Below, one piece after another: positions 1 through 10,287 of a DNA stretch of 51,792 nucleotides (position 1 is the first letter of the stretch; each line of letters opens with the position of its first letter). Origin of the DNA: Methanobacterium sp. (GTDB lineage Archaea > Methanobacteriota > Methanobacteria > Methanobacteriales > Methanobacteriaceae). The notes below the pieces were generated by a model. The model saw only the letters and a list, made by a program, of their open reading frames with translations. It had not been told where the DNA came from and searched no databases. The position numbers were made by a program, and so were the translations under genes. The stretch is taken from NCBI GenBank assembly GCA_003158115.1, contig PMGM01000050.1, positions 1 through 51,792 on the forward strand. The letters run 5' to 3'.

Positions 1-1
1 T

Positions 2-139
2 AGACGCGAAATAATGGGTATAATTGCCATAATAGTAGGTATTGTATTTATAGTAGCACCCGTAGTTTTACCTTGGCTGCTAGGAATTATACTCATTATA
101 TACGGAATTATGGAATTGATTAATAGAGGAATGGAATAA
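2..139 (+). CDS. Small hydrophobic membrane protein, 5' end probably outside the window
   Basis: An open frame enters from the left edge and ends with TAA at 137-139. It encodes two hydrophobic stretches (GIIAIIVGIVFIVAP and LPWLLGIILIIYGIMELI) separated by a proline-containing turn, then a short polar tail. This looks like a two-helix membrane hairpin and resembles the small DUF3096/DUF308-type proteins common in methanogens, but that assignment is only by general appearance. An ATG at 14 could give a complete 41-residue protein, but no ribosome binding site is visible before it, so a start upstream of the window is just as likely. No function can be given. Confidence 0.5.
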   Translation, partial: RREIMGIIAIIVGIVFIVAPVVLPWLLGIILIIYGIMELINRGME

Positions 140-153
140 TCCTTTTTTAAGGA

Positions 154-1257
154 TTATAAAGTTCTTGTAATCAAATTCAAAGCCTGACCTGGCTCCAACA
201 CACCCGCCCTGGTTTCCCTTAGGATTCTTTGCATAGAATATCTACGCATATGAGGATGCTTCTTGTGAACCTCGTTTATTAAAGGACATCCATAGCCTCC
301 CTTACTTGTGATATTGAAGTAAGATGATAAGGATTTAGTTTCTCCTTTAGTAGCTGAAAGCATTGCAGGTAAGTTAATCCTCCAAAATCCATCTATAGAT
401 ATTATAGATTGTGATCCTGTTGCAAGAAAATCTCCAAAGATGAGAAAGGGAATTTTTGATTTTTTTGCGTAATTTATAAGTGCTGTTTCTATAGTTGAAG
501 AACATCTACCACATGGATGGATTTTACCATCTAGTGCATCATTTACAATGATACTCATATCAACTTCAATATATTCATGAGAAACATTCAAACTGTTTGT
601 AAGTGTTTCAACAGAATTTTTAAAATAAGAGGGTAGTATTATGTTTCCAGGATCAACTGTAACTGCTACTGGATTAAAGCCCATCAGTTTTGCAACTATG
701 AGTGAAAAGCTACTATCAACACCCCCAGAAAGTGCAACGATAGCTTTATGATCTTTAGATAAATCGTCTCCAATTAAATCATTTTTTAATCTTTTATTGA
801 TTTTTAAGAATTCTAACTCGGATTCAAAGTTAGTGCTAAAATTAAATTCTCCTAGATTTTTAATTCTTTGTATCAATAGATCATTAAGATTTTTTAATGG
901 CAGACTTGGTGTTTCCATATTGGGAATAATATTTTCTAGTTTTCTCATTGCTAATTCCATTCTGTAAATTCGAATAATCATATCTGAATATGCATCTACA
1001 TGGATGTTATTAACATTAAGTTCTTCTCTTAATCTTCCAACAACCCAACCGCCTTTACCTATTAATGATGATTTCTCAGGTCGGTCTGGAGCTATTATAA
1101 TGAGATTACGTGTTTTTTCATTGTAAATTATTTTTTCAATAGAAAATCCGAGCTCTTTATTAAGATTTATATCGGAGTATTCTACTGATCCTTCTGCAAT
1201 CATAGGTATTAAAACTGTTTTAAGTGTTTCCACCATGTAGTCAACTTCTAGTTTCAT
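154..1257 (-). CDS. KH-domain plus PP-loop ATPase (COG1365-like)
   Basis: The 367-residue protein has two visible parts. Residues about 35-110 resemble a KH RNA-binding domain with a GKGGWVVG loop (68-75). From about residue 170 a PP-loop ATPase fold follows, with the SGGVDSS pyrophosphate-binding motif at 177-183. A CGRC pair (249-252) and a further cysteine in YGCP (324) could bind a metal or iron-sulfur cluster or take part in sulfur transfer. PP-loop enzymes adenylate a substrate before thiolation or amidation, and many modify tRNA. The KH module supports an RNA substrate, but this is inference. The ATG at 1257 is preceded by GGAG five bases away, which favours it over the internal Met8. 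The gene stands alone and runs toward the left edge. Confidence 0.8.
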   Translation of the reverse strand: MKLEVDYMVETLKTVLIPMIAEGSVEYSDINLNKELGFSIEKIIYNEKTRNLIIIAPDRPEKSSLIGKGGWVVGRLREELNVNNIHVDAYSDMIIRIYRMELAMRKLENIIPNMETPSLPLKNLNDLLIQRIKNLGEFNFSTNFESELEFLKINKRLKNDLIGDDLSKDHKAIVALSGGVDSSFSLIVAKLMGFNPVAVTVDPGNIILPSYFKNSVETLTNSLNVSHEYIEVDMSIIVNDALDGKIHPCGRCSSTIETALINYAKKSKIPFLIFGDFLATGSQSIISIDGFWRINLPAMLSATKGETKSLSSYFNITSKGGYGCPLINEVHKKHPHMRRYSMQRILRETRAGVLEPGQALNLITRTL

Positions 1258-1441
1258 AATATCTCCAAGAAAAGTTCATTTTTATTATTTTAATAAGAGA
1301 AAATTTAGATTAAAATGGTTCAAAAATCATAATTTAGTCTTTTTGTTTGTTGAAATTAATCACATTTTAATATTAAGTTATTTGTATTATCAAAAATAAA
1401 AGAAATCAAAATTTTACTAGTAAACTATCAATTCTTTTAAA

Positions 1442-1897
1442 TTATCTAGTATAACGACCCATCAATTGTCCTTCATCTATTATATGACCCTCCATAGCCT
1501 TTAATAGGTCTGATTTGGAAATTTTGGCTGGCAGTTCAATTCCTTTATCAAGAGCATACACGTTGAAGTAATATCTATGGGTTCCTCCAGGTGGGCAAGG
1601 ACCTCTATAACCAATGGTACCAAAGTCGTTGAATCCCTGTTTTGAGCCATTATCAATTTCTTCACGTTCCATAATCCACTCAGGTAGACTTGTTGTCTCA
1701 GAGGGTAAGTTAAAAATAACCCAATGTGTCCATGTACCCGATGGAGCATCGGGATCCTCACAAATAATTGCATATTTCACTGCGCTATCAACATCATCCC
1801 ATTCTAGGGGAGGTGATATGTTAACTCCTCTACAGGCATATCTGTCAGGTATATGTTCACCCTCGTTAAAAACATTGCTTGTTACTTTTATAACCAT
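1442..1897 (-). CDS. YbhB/YbcL family PEBP-like protein
   Basis: This 151-residue protein belongs to the phosphatidylethanolamine-binding protein (Raf kinase inhibitor-like) family in its short prokaryotic YbhB/YbcL form. Visible family marks are the early SPPLEW segment, the central DPDAP motif followed by THWV, and the [10 protein letters not shown] segment that lines the anion-binding pocket. Length is normal for the family. There is no signal peptide, so it is probably cytoplasmic. The true ligand and role of prokaryotic members are not established. AGGAG lies seven bases before the ATG. It is separated by 184 bases from the next gene on the same strand and is probably its own transcript. 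Confidence 0.9.
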   Translation of the reverse strand: MVIKVTSNVFNEGEHIPDRYACRGVNISPPLEWDDVDSAVKYAIICEDPDAPSGTWTHWVIFNLPSETTSLPEWIMEREEIDNGSKQGFNDFGTIGYRGPCPPGGTHRYYFNVYALDKGIELPAKISKSDLLKAMEGHIIDEGQLMGRYTR

Positions 1898-2308
1898 ATT
1901 ATCACTCCTAATATATTGAATTGTCTAAATTAATGCTTTTAACTTCTGTTTTATTTGTTTAAATTTAAATGAGCTAATGGCTCTCAGGATTAAATAAATT
2001 TTATTTATAGATTATATACTTTCTGTCTATTTTATTTTATTATAAATTTTATTTATTGATAGGTATCATGTACTCTCATAACATTATAATACATAATTCT
2101 CAGTTCATCAGAGGATAGGATTTACAATGATCTTATCATACGCTGAATTAAAGTTTTAATTATGTTACGGGAAATCAAAAACTCAACATTGACAGATATC
2201 TTATAAAGGTTTTTGATGAAGACACAATAGCTATAAGGGTTATCAATATAGATATAAACAACAAACTTAAATACTATGGAGTCCTAATAAATCATCGAGG
2301 TGGTATAA
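1898..2308. other. Intergenic region with divergent promoters of the PEBP and histone genes
   Basis: This 411-base AT-rich stretch separates two divergent genes. No RNA gene was seen. TATA-like strings precede the histone gene (TTATAAAG near 2201-2208 and CTTAAATAC near 2264-2272). A 49-codon frame without start signals (about 2153-2302) runs into the histone leader and is taken as chance. Confidence 0.4.
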
Positions 2309-2515
2309 ATGACTGAATTACCAGTTGCTCCAGTAGGAAGAATCATTAAAAATGCTGGTGCCCAGAGAATAAGCGACGATGCAAGGGACGAATTAGCCAA
2401 AGTGCTTGAAGAGAAAGGTGAAATAATAGCTATAGAAGCTGTGAAACTTGCAAAGCACGCTGGAAGGAAAACCGTTAAAGCATCAGATATAGAATTGGCT
2501 CTTAAAGCAGTCTAA
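2309..2515 (+). CDS. Archaeal histone (HMf family)
   Basis: The 68-residue protein is a full-length archaeal histone fold: [16 protein letters not shown] begins helix 1, [18 protein letters not shown] gives the long middle helix, and [20 protein letters not shown] gives loop 2 and helix 3. The conserved RISDDAR and [10 protein letters not shown] strings match the HMfA/HMfB family of Methanobacteriales. These proteins dimerise and then stack on DNA into nucleosome-like hypernucleosomes in the cytoplasm. A strong GAGGTGG ribosome binding site lies just before the ATG and a T-tract follows the stop, so it is probably a short, highly expressed monocistronic message. No unusual insertions or tails are present. 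Confidence 0.97.
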   Translation: MTELPVAPVGRIIKNAGAQRISDDARDELAKVLEEKGEIIAIEAVKLAKHAGRKTVKASDIELALKAV

Positions 2516-2518
2516 TTC

Positions 2519-2536
2519 TATTTCTTTTTTTTATTT
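2519..2536 (+). terminator. T-tract terminator after the histone gene
   Basis: A run of TTTCTTTTTTTTATTT begins a few bases after the histone stop codon. Oligo-T tracts of this kind end transcription in archaea without needing a hairpin. Confidence 0.55.
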
Positions 2537-2809
2537 GAGTTATTTTTAAAGGCTTTTTATACATAATTAATATTTATTCTAATTTTGCATTATTTATTCA
2601 GAATAATTAATGGATAAAAAAAATAAAATTAATCAAGTAATTAACTATAAAACTTTTTATAGAATTAAATTGCTATAAAATAGATTTTAACCAGTTCAAA
2701 TGACATAAAACTTGTTTATAAGTTGCTAATTATATGCAAGTAATATATTATAGATTATTTATGTTCTTTTCTAGGAATTATATCTTTTTGAGATTAATGT
2801 AAAAAATAA

Positions 2810-3073
2810 TTATTTCTTTATTAATTTTAAAGCTTGAAGCTTTGAAATAGTATCATCCAAATCATTAATCTTAGCATCTCTAATACTTGTTTCGTAATTA
2901 TCATCAGATTCGAAAGTTTCTAGTTTAGCTTTATAATAATTGGCTTTATTTAACTGATTAATACAGAAAAAATCTTCCCAAACTTCAATATCCATACAAT
3001 CAGCAACTAAAGCTGTGGTATGTACCAGAATCCTTTGATGTTCTTGCCGTTCAGGACTTTCATAATTAACCAA
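2810..3073 (-). CDS. Unknown 87-residue protein
   Basis: I do not recognise this protein. It is acidic and probably soluble, with no membrane segment. The first half contains RQEHQRILVHTTALVADCMDIEVWEDFF. The second half is helical and charged, ending in DDTISKLQALKLIKK, so a short C-terminal coiled coil is possible. The start is a TTG at 3073. GGAGATG lies upstream at good spacing, which supports it as a real gene despite its size. AT-rich non-coding DNA lies on both sides, so it is probably a single-gene transcript. Its function is unknown and a lineage-restricted distribution is likely, but that is inference. Confidence 0.6.
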   Translation of the reverse strand: MVNYESPERQEHQRILVHTTALVADCMDIEVWEDFFCINQLNKANYYKAKLETFESDDNYETSIRDAKINDLDDTISKLQALKLIKK

Positions 3074-3490
3074 TAAATCATCTCCATATTTCTATATAAT
3101 AATTATCACTTTGGAATACTTACAATTTTGTTTTTTTTAGATCTAATATAGATTTAATTAATTTAGACATATCTCAATTGTTCATATGCCTGAAATTTTT
3201 TTTAGTCATAAAAAAAATAATTAAAATCAAAAACAATTAGATATAATAATTCAGATATAATTCTTATATTCTTTAAAAATTATATCTAAGTGTTATGTAT
3301 ATAATGGAAAAATTAAATACATTTAATTAATTCTACTCATACATAATGATTATATTTCCGAAACTTAATTATTAAAAATATAATTGAAATATAAGACTAA
3401 GAATTAAATTAGCTAAGAAGTCTTCAAATTAACTTAGATTAAATTATCTTACTTACAAAAATTTAGAAACTCATTTTTTTGGTGATTAAC
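3074..3490. other. Long AT-rich intergenic region between divergent genes
   Basis: About 417 bases of very AT-rich DNA separate the unknown gene at 2810-3073 from abce1. It must hold both promoters, but several TATA-like strings make it impossible to choose one. No RNA gene, repeat array or coding remnant was seen. Confidence 0.4.
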
Positions 3491-5266
3491 TTGACAAGAA
3501 TAGCCATATTAGACCATGATCGATGCCAGCCTAAAAAATGCAACTATGTTTGCATTGAATATTGTCCCGGCGTTAGAATGGAAGAAGACACTATAGTAAT
3601 TGATAAAAAAACAAAAAAACCAATTTTGTCTGAGGAACTCTGTTCTGGATGCGGTATATGTACTAATAGATGCCCATTCAATGCTGTGAGTATTATTAAC
3701 CTTCCAGAAGCACTTGATGAGCCGATACATCGATACGGGCAGAACATGTTTGAACTCTTTGGTTTACCTAATATAAAGGAAGGATCAATTGTTGGTATAC
3801 TCGGACCTAATGGTATAGGTAAATCAACCATTATCAGAATGTTTTCCGGAGAATTGAAACCAAATCTTGGAATATATGATGAAGATGTTTCATGGAATGA
3901 TATTATAAGTTATTTTAAAGGATCTCAACTACAATCATACTTCAAAACTCTTTCAAAGGGAGAATTAAAAGTAGTTCATAAACCTCAAATGGTTGATCTA
4001 CTTCCTAAATTTGTTAAGGGAAATGTTAAAAAGTTAATGGAAAGTGTGGACGAACGAGGTGCAATGGATGAAGTTATGGACTCTTTGGAACTTAAACCAA
4101 TATTAAGCAGAGATATTTCCAAGTTAAGTGGAGGAGAACTTCAAAGAGTTGCAATTGCTGCAGCCGCCCTCAGAGAGGCTGATTTTTATTATTTCGATGA
4201 ACCCACATCTTGGTTAGATGTAAGACAACGTTTAAATGCCGTTAAGGTTGTACGAAATCTTGCTGAAGCAGGAAAATCTGTTATGGTTATAGAACACGAT
4301 CTTGCTGCATTAGATGCCATATCTGATTACGTTCATATTTTATATGGACAACCAGGAGCTTATGGTGTTGTTTCACAGATGAGAGGAGTTCGGGTCGGCA
4401 TTAACTCATATATCAATGGTTTTCTACGTGAGGAAAATGTGAGATTCCGTAAGCAACCAATTATATTTGATGTTAAACCTCCTGCACTAGAAATTGAAGC
4501 TGAAGTAATTGCAGATTATTCATCACTTAAAAAATCCTATGATGGATTCAGTCTTGAAGCAGACCAAGGAAAAGTACAGCATGATGAAATAATAACTGCA
4601 TTTGGACCTAATGGTATTGGTAAAACTACATTTGCTAAAATATTGGCTGGAGTAACCAAACCAGATAAAGGTAAAATTAATAAAAAAGTTACCATAGCTT
4701 ACAAGCCCCAATACCTTGTATCAGATTTTGATGGAACTGTAGAAGAATTACTTTTAACAACAGCACCAACATACGGCACCAATATGTTCAAAACTGAAAT
4801 ACTTAAACCCTTCTCATTAGAGGCTTTAATGGACAAGGAAGTAGATGAACTAAGTGGAGGAGAACTTCAAAGGCTTTCAGTAGCAGTTACATTATCAAGA
4901 GAAGCGGAAATATATCTCTTTGATGAGCCAACAGCATTTTTAGATGTAGAACAAAGGCTTAAAGCGGCGAAAGCCATTAAAAGAGTTGTTGAAAGTCGTA
5001 ATGCAGCTGCAATTATCATAGATCACGATATAGTATTCATAGACTACATTTCTGATCGTGCTATGGTTTTTAGTGGAGAACCGGGTGTTAAAGGACATGC
5101 TTCAAGTCCAATGAACCTCAGATCTGCAATGAACAGTTTCCTATCATCTGTTGGTATCACTTTCCGAAGGGATAAAGAAACTAAAAGACCGCGTGTTAAC
5201 AAGTTTGAAAGTTATCTTGATAGAGAACAGAAGGAAAAGGGAGAATATTACTATCTGGAAAGTTAA
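3491..5266 (+). CDS. abce1: ABCE1/Rli1 ribosome-recycling ATPase
   Basis: This is the archaeal ABCE1 (RNase L inhibitor) protein, which splits 70S ribosomes with aRF1/Pelota during recycling. The N-terminal domain carries two 4Fe-4S clusters: [15 protein letters not shown] and [12 protein letters not shown]. Two ABC ATPase domains follow, with Walker [10 protein letters not shown] (about residue 105) and GPNGIGKTT (about 375), and each has an LSGGELQR signature. The D-loop regions read [12 protein letters not shown] and [12 protein letters not shown], typical of the family. From the TTG at 3491 the protein has 591 residues and begins TRIAILD as its relatives do. GGTGAT sits five bases before that TTG, so an earlier in-frame TTG at 3479 is unlikely to be used. 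Confidence 0.96.
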   Translation: MTRIAILDHDRCQPKKCNYVCIEYCPGVRMEEDTIVIDKKTKKPILSEELCSGCGICTNRCPFNAVSIINLPEALDEPIHRYGQNMFELFGLPNIKEGSIVGILGPNGIGKSTIIRMFSGELKPNLGIYDEDVSWNDIISYFKGSQLQSYFKTLSKGELKVVHKPQMVDLLPKFVKGNVKKLMESVDERGAMDEVMDSLELKPILSRDISKLSGGELQRVAIAAAALREADFYYFDEPTSWLDVRQRLNAVKVVRNLAEAGKSVMVIEHDLAALDAISDYVHILYGQPGAYGVVSQMRGVRVGINSYINGFLREENVRFRKQPIIFDVKPPALEIEAEVIADYSSLKKSYDGFSLEADQGKVQHDEIITAFGPNGIGKTTFAKILAGVTKPDKGKINKKVTIAYKPQYLVSDFDGTVEELLLTTAPTYGTNMFKTEILKPFSLEALMDKEVDELSGGELQRLSVAVTLSREAEIYLFDEPTAFLDVEQRLKAAKAIKRVVESRNAAAIIIDHDIVFIDYISDRAMVFSGEPGVKGHASSPMNLRSAMNSFLSSVGITFRRDKETKRPRVNKFESYLDREQKEKGEYYYLES

Positions 5267-5431
5267 ATCTATTTTTCTATCTTTTTTACTGATTCTATTT
5301 TGAATTATTGTTTACAATTGAATAAGTCAAAATTTAGTTATTTACTATTTTACTTAAATCAATAAGACTAAATAATGTTTGAATTATAACCTCTTTTAAT
5401 TAGTTATTCATTGATTTTAGGATAGATTTTT

Positions 5432-7072
5432 ATGGTAAAAGAAGACAGAAACAACCTTAAAAGATTACAAGAGATTATTAAAGTCCTTTCAAAGTATGAA
5501 TTTGGTTACTTGACAGAGAAAATTAAACTAAAACATAAAATTCCATTAGTGAGTCCATCCTACGATTATGATTCACTTGAAGAACTTGATGAAACCACAC
5601 CTGAAAGATTAAGGCTAGTTTTACAAGAATTAGGTCCTACATTCATTAAATTAGGTCAAACACTAAGTACTCGTCCTGATCTTGTTGGGAGAAAAATAGC
5701 CAATGAATTTGCTAAACTGCAAGATGATAATCCTCCTATTGAATTTGATGTTATTAGGAGAGTTGTTGAACATGAACTGGGATCACCAATTGATAAGATT
5801 TTTAGTAGTTTTGATGCTGAACCTTTAGGTTCTGCTTCTATAGGTCAAGTTCATAGTGCAGTTCTCAAATCAGGGGGAAAAGTAGCAGTTAAAATCCAAA
5901 AGCCCGGTGTGGAAAAGTTCATTAAAAGTGATATTTCTATAATGCAATTTTTAGCCAAACGAATAGACAGTTATGTTCCCCAATTCAAAATTTACAATGT
6001 TCCAGGGATAGTTGAAGAATTTAAACGTTCAATTTTAAAGGAAATTGATTATGAAAATGAAGCAATGAATCTTAAAAGATTCAGTTATAACTTTAAGAAC
6101 GATGAAACTGTTCATGTACCCAAACTCTACAATAAATACTCCACATTAAAAGTGATTACAATGGAACTTGTTTCTGGAAAGAAGATTTCTGATATAACTG
6201 AAGCTGAAGGTTTTGACTTAAAATTAGTAGCTGAACGAGGAGCTGTATCCTATTTTAAACAAGTAATAGATTATGGGTTTTTCCATGCCGACCCCCATCC
6301 ATCCAATATTTACATCTTAGACGATAATGTTATATGTTATATTGATTTTGGGATGATGGGAGTATTAGATGATGAATTTAAACAAAATTTAGCAGAATTA
6401 ATAATATATTTCATTGATAATAATGTAAATGGGATGATTAACCAGCTAAAATACATGGACATGATAGATGAACATTATGTTGATACTAAATCCTTGAAGT
6501 ACGATCTAACGGATATGATGTACAAATACTATGGAACAGAATTAAATGAGGTTCATGGTGGTATGAACGACTTGATAAATCTCATGAGAAAATATCATGT
6601 TACCATGCCTAGAGAATTTGTTCTGCTTGCTAGAGGTATTGGAATGGTTGAAGAAACTGGAGAAAAATTAGATCCTACCTTCAATGCTGTTCTAGTATGT
6701 AAACCCATAATCAAACAAGTGATACGCAAAAAACTTACCCCTCTAAATTTTGTGGACTATGTAAAGAAGAATATTATTGAAATGGAACATGTTTTAAAGA
6801 GCGTGCCATTAACAATTACCAAAACATTATACAAACTTGAAGAGGGAGAAATAAGAATAAAAATTGAACATGAAGGCCTAGAAAGGATTACTAACAAATT
6901 ATCAGTTGCATTAATTCTTTCTGCTCTTTTAATAGGTTCATCTATGATAATGACCACTGATAATGGGGTTTTAATGATTAAATTTCCATATTTAGGTGTT
7001 TTAGGATTTGTTATAAGTGCAATTTTAGCTATATTCCTTGTTATATCCATTTTCAGAGACAGGGGCATTTAA
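5432..7072 (+). CDS. UbiB/ABC1/AarF-family atypical kinase with C-terminal membrane anchor
   Basis: The 546-residue protein is a full-length UbiB-family protein-kinase-like protein. Family marks are KLGQ in the N-terminal extension (73-76), the unusual nucleotide loop PLGSASIGQVH (about 132-141), the VAVK lysine (154), HADPHPSN as the catalytic loop, and YIDFG as the metal-binding DFG motif. Two hydrophobic helices near the C-terminus (VALILSALLIG and YLGVLGFVISAILAIFLV) anchor it in the membrane. In bacteria and mitochondria these ATPases help extract and process lipid quinone precursors. Methanobacteriales are thought to lack respiratory quinones, so the archaeal member probably serves another isoprenoid-lipid task. 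It stands alone, converging on the aminotransferase gene downstream. Confidence 0.93.
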   Translation: MVKEDRNNLKRLQEIIKVLSKYEFGYLTEKIKLKHKIPLVSPSYDYDSLEELDETTPERLRLVLQELGPTFIKLGQTLSTRPDLVGRKIANEFAKLQDDNPPIEFDVIRRVVEHELGSPIDKIFSSFDAEPLGSASIGQVHSAVLKSGGKVAVKIQKPGVEKFIKSDISIMQFLAKRIDSYVPQFKIYNVPGIVEEFKRSILKEIDYENEAMNLKRFSYNFKNDETVHVPKLYNKYSTLKVITMELVSGKKISDITEAEGFDLKLVAERGAVSYFKQVIDYGFFHADPHPSNIYILDDNVICYIDFGMMGVLDDEFKQNLAELIIYFIDNNVNGMINQLKYMDMIDEHYVDTKSLKYDLTDMMYKYYGTELNEVHGGMNDLINLMRKYHVTMPREFVLLARGIGMVEETGEKLDPTFNAVLVCKPIIKQVIRKKLTPLNFVDYVKKNIIEMEHVLKSVPLTITKTLYKLEEGEIRIKIEHEGLERITNKLSVALILSALLIGSSMIMTTDNGVLMIKFPYLGVLGFVISAILAIFLVISIFRDRGI

Positions 7073-7188
7073 ATAATTAAAATATTTTATAGAATTTAAT
7101 TTCTTTTTTTATCTTTAATTTTTTTAGTCATAGAATTAATTAATGTAATTCCTAAATAAATTCAGACATTTAAAAAATAAAAAAAAAA
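7073..7188. terminator. Bidirectional T-tract terminator between convergent genes
   Basis: The gap has T-rich runs on the plus strand (TTTCTTTTTTTATC near 7099 and a T7 run near 7119) and A-rich runs near 7170-7188, which read as T-tracts on the minus strand. This fits two convergent genes ending here. Confidence 0.5.
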
Positions 7189-8349
7189 TTATTTAGAGTC
7201 TCTAAGAACTTTCATACCTTCAACAAATACTTTAGCAAAGTATTTTACATGTTCCTTAGGAATTGAGAAACTAACACGAAGGTATCTGTCTCCAAATAGT
7301 TTACTAGTGTAGGAACCTTCACGTGTGAAAACTTTTTTATCCAATAAATACTCTGAGATATCCAGAGGTGATACACCTGTATCATAAATATCTATTGTAA
7401 GCATATTACCATCAGAAGGATAGACAGGTAAAAATGCATTTTCAACTTGATCAACTGCTCTTTTGATAATATCTTGATTAGAACGTGTGATAGTTTTAAT
7501 ACGTGTCAACCATTCTTTTTTTGATTTAATTGCAGCAATAGCTCCTCGTTGAGAAACAACATTGGTTCCCAGATCGTTGATCACTATTGTTTTTATGGAT
7601 TTTATAATTTCAGGCACTCCAATAATGGATCCAATTCTCATTCCTGCCATTCCATATATCTTAGAGAAACTGTAAACCGTTACAGTGTGTTCAGGTGCAT
7701 ATTTTGCCATGAGCTGATGGTTCCTTGCAAAATCACGGTAGGTTATATCATGTAAAAGATATATATCCTTGTCGTTTGCAAGATCAGCGAAGTCCTTTAA
7801 CTCTTCCTTGGTGTACGATGTACCAAGAGGATTAAGAGGATCAACTAATGATATTAACTTAGTATTATCATCAATATTCTCCCTTACAAGTTGTGGTGTG
7901 AGTTTGTAACCACATGCCTCATTATAGATTGGTACTGACTTGACATGGTCTCCAAAACGGCTTGCAAAATTATCTATTATAAGGTAACCTGGATCGCAAG
8001 TAATGGTATTGTCGGTTGGTGCCAAGATATCATTGGTACACAAGTAAAGTGATTCTGTGCCCCCTGCTGTTATAAGTATCTCAAACCCATTTTGAAGTCC
8101 TAAATCTTCTAAAATAAGCCTTTTAAGTTCTGGAAAACCTTCTGGTGGCGGATATTTATTGTAATCACGCTTTTTGATACAACTCATCATTGAATCCATA
8201 ATCTGATTTTCATCATGAAGATGATTAGTATTTTGACCCATCCAGATCATGTCTTTGTCGTTAAATACAAAGTCAAAGAATTCATTAGCTGTTTTGTATC
8301 CTTTAGGTATTGATTTTGCGGGTTTTGCGTATTTTTTTGGTGAAATCAT
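7189..8349 (-). CDS. PLP-dependent class I/II aminotransferase
   Basis: This 386-residue protein is a fold-type I aminotransferase of the AspC/HisC class (COG0436-like). The PLP-binding lysine is K230 in [14 protein letters not shown]. The substrate and cofactor pocket is seen in TAGGTESL (94-101), DPLNPLGT (170-177) and DITYRDF (201-207), and RVSF near the end supplies the carboxylate-binding arginine. The [13 protein letters not shown] segment is usual for histidinol-phosphate or aspartate aminotransferases. The exact amino acid substrate cannot be read from sequence. GTGAG lies before the ATG. The gene is alone on its strand, with a 264-base gap to radB upstream. Confidence 0.88.
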   Translation of the reverse strand: MISPKKYAKPAKSIPKGYKTANEFFDFVFNDKDMIWMGQNTNHLHDENQIMDSMMSCIKKRDYNKYPPPEGFPELKRLILEDLGLQNGFEILITAGGTESLYLCTNDILAPTDNTITCDPGYLIIDNFASRFGDHVKSVPIYNEACGYKLTPQLVRENIDDNTKLISLVDPLNPLGTSYTKEELKDFADLANDKDIYLLHDITYRDFARNHQLMAKYAPEHTVTVYSFSKIYGMAGMRIGSIIGVPEIIKSIKTIVINDLGTNVVSQRGAIAAIKSKKEWLTRIKTITRSNQDIIKRAVDQVENAFLPVYPSDGNMLTIDIYDTGVSPLDISEYLLDKKVFTREGSYTSKLFGDRYLRVSFSIPKEHVKYFAKVFVEGMKVLRDSK

Positions 8350-8613
8350 ATTATCTCACAACACTTTTATGGTAATATATTAAAATAATAGATATCCTCA
8401 GAATCATAAGTCTCGTAATTTTGATCATATAGATGATTCTCCAAATATCCTATTCCATTTTTGTTCTTAAGCTCATTAGTATTTAATTTCAGATGATTTA
8501 AAATTATCGCATTCCTAAACAAAATAAGGGTTATGTAGATTATCAAAGAATTTAATAAAAAACATCTTCAAATTATTCCTAAATAGATTAACATGAAAAA
8601 ATAATATATGATT

Positions 8614-9312
8614 CTACTCAATCCCATGATCAACAATTCTGAAACGGGCTCTAAGACCTTCAGGTCTACTTCTGTGTCTTTTCAAAGTTGCTGACCTTTC
8701 TCCAAGACCATTAGCTCGTGCAAGTTCAACAACGATCTTACTCCAGTATTTGAGGATAGTTCCACCAACAGGCTCTATAATCCCATCTCCATCAAAAACA
8801 GAATAGATATGATTGGTGATTACTACAGCTATATTATGATTTCTTGCTATTCTAGATAATAGTGCCATCTGTTGACCAAGTTCGCGGTTAGTCTGAGATG
8901 AATCGCCTTCTTTGAGTCTATAGAGTGCAACAGCAGAGTCAAGTATGATGAGTTCAATGGTTTCACTTTTAGAATTTAATAGATTTTCTATTTTTTTCAA
9001 AACTTCTATTTGTTCATTAAAGCTGGTTGGTTCGAATATAAGTATGTTATTTGCAAAACTGTCAAATTGATTATTTGATATTTGTTTTACCCTTTCTATT
9101 GACAATCCACCTTCTGTATCAACATAGATAGCTTTATCTCCATTTTTTGCACAAGATACGAGTAATTGTAGGGCTATATTTGTTTTTCCTGATCCTGGTG
9201 GCCCATAAAATTGAGTTAAACAGCCTTTTTCAACTCCTCCGCCCATAATCACATCAATAGGGGATCCTGTAGATATTTTAGTATTTTCATCTATGTCCGA
9301 TAAAACCTTCAT
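8614..9312 (-). CDS. radB: RadB, RecA/Rad51-family recombination protein
   Basis: At 232 residues this is the short euryarchaeal Rad51 paralogue RadB: it has the RecA core but lacks the N-terminal helix-hairpin-helix domain of RadA. The Walker A motif GPPGSGKTN is near residues 37-45, and Walker B is [12 protein letters not shown]. The loop region [12 protein letters not shown] and the basic tail ([14 protein letters not shown]) fit DNA binding. RadB has weak ATPase activity and modulates RadA, Hjc and recombination mediators. AGGAG precedes the ATG. It is probably transcribed alone; the upstream gap to the YrdC-family gene holds no other gene. Confidence 0.95.
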   Translation of the reverse strand: MKVLSDIDENTKISTGSPIDVIMGGGVEKGCLTQFYGPPGSGKTNIALQLLVSCAKNGDKAIYVDTEGGLSIERVKQISNNQFDSFANNILIFEPTSFNEQIEVLKKIENLLNSKSETIELIILDSAVALYRLKEGDSSQTNRELGQQMALLSRIARNHNIAVVITNHIYSVFDGDGIIEPVGGTILKYWSKIVVELARANGLGERSATLKRHRSRPEGLRARFRIVDHGIE

Positions 9313-9603
9313 TTAAATACTCCTGAATTTATGTACTATTTTTATAAATATAAAAAATTCAATATTTTAATCCCTAACAATTTTATTTAATATTTCATCC
9401 ATCATCACAAATAATCGAATTAAATTATAATTTGTAATTGAATTTAATAATAGAAATAACTTTGCTGTCTCCTAGAATAAAATTAAAAAGGAAGATTTAC
9501 TCGAATTATAAATCATGACCATGTTATTTAAAGAATATAAAAGAATTTAAATAGTTATATAGATGATTATTAAAATTCTGGACATTAATATATTAACCCT
9601 CTT

Positions 9604-10215
9604 TCAGATCATATTCTCTAAAATATTTCCAGCGCCTTCACGCAAAACTTTAGGAGGATAAACCGTCATATCTATTACAGTAGATGGAATTCCATGTTTA
9701 CAGATACCTGCATCCATCATAATATCAATAGAGGACCCTAATTGTTTTAATACCCCCTCTACAGATTCTGGAATATCATATCCTGACAAATTAGCACTAG
9801 TACTGGTAATAGGAAACTCTTTTGAAAGATCCATACATATACTGTTATCAGGAATTCTAATCCCTATCTTATCACTTCCAGCCGTTAAAAGTGAGGATAT
9901 ATTATCATTCTTCTTTAATATTATAGTAAAGGGTCCGGGTAGAAGATTCCGTATAACAGTTTCAGCTCTAACATCCATCTGTGCTACTTGTTTTATATCC
10001 TCAATTCTAGAAATACAAATAGATAATGGTTTGTTTAGAGCTCTTTTTTTAATAGAAAAAACTTTGAGAATTGCCTTTTCATCGAATACATTAGCCCCAA
10101 TTCCATAAACTGTATCTGTAGGATAAATTATGATGGAACCCTTCTTCATAGCCATCCTTGCAATTCTTATTTTATCATAATTTGGATTTGTTCCATCTAT
10201 CTTAATGATCTTCAT
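9604..10215 (-). CDS. YrdC/Sua5 family L-threonylcarbamoyladenylate synthase
   Basis: The protein (203 residues) is a YrdC-domain enzyme that makes threonylcarbamoyl-AMP from threonine, bicarbonate and ATP. This is the first step of the universal t6A modification of ANN-decoding tRNAs. The motif region [23 protein letters not shown] and the [13 protein letters not shown] string (the KRxxxxP nucleotide-binding region) are clear, and TSTSANLSG marks the C-terminal part of the active site. It lacks the Sua5 C-terminal domain, so it is the short YrdC/TsaC form. It is divergent from the AIP synthase gene with only 72 bases between starts. Confidence 0.93.
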   Translation of the reverse strand: MKIIKIDGTNPNYDKIRIARMAMKKGSIIIYPTDTVYGIGANVFDEKAILKVFSIKKRALNKPLSICISRIEDIKQVAQMDVRAETVIRNLLPGPFTIILKKNDNISSLLTAGSDKIGIRIPDNSICMDLSKEFPITSTSANLSGYDIPESVEGVLKQLGSSIDIMMDAGICKHGIPSTVIDMTVYPPKVLREGAGNILENMI

Positions 10216-10252
10216 TTAAATAATCAACCCCAACTTTCATTCTTTTCCATCC

Positions 10253-10263
10253 AAAGTATATAT
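10253..10263 (+). promoter_or_regulatory. TATA box of the AIP synthase gene, probably leaderless
   Basis: AAAGTATATAT lies 25-35 bases before the ATG at 10288. At normal archaeal spacing transcription would begin at or a few bases before the start codon. This fits the absence of any ribosome binding site there. Confidence 0.5.
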
Positions 10264-10287
10264 CCATTGATATTCATATTTAATTTT

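Noticed and set aside
2153..2302. Open frame of 49 codons leading into the histone leader
   Set aside because: It has no start codon with a binding site, runs through the histone promoter, and its product matches nothing I recognise.
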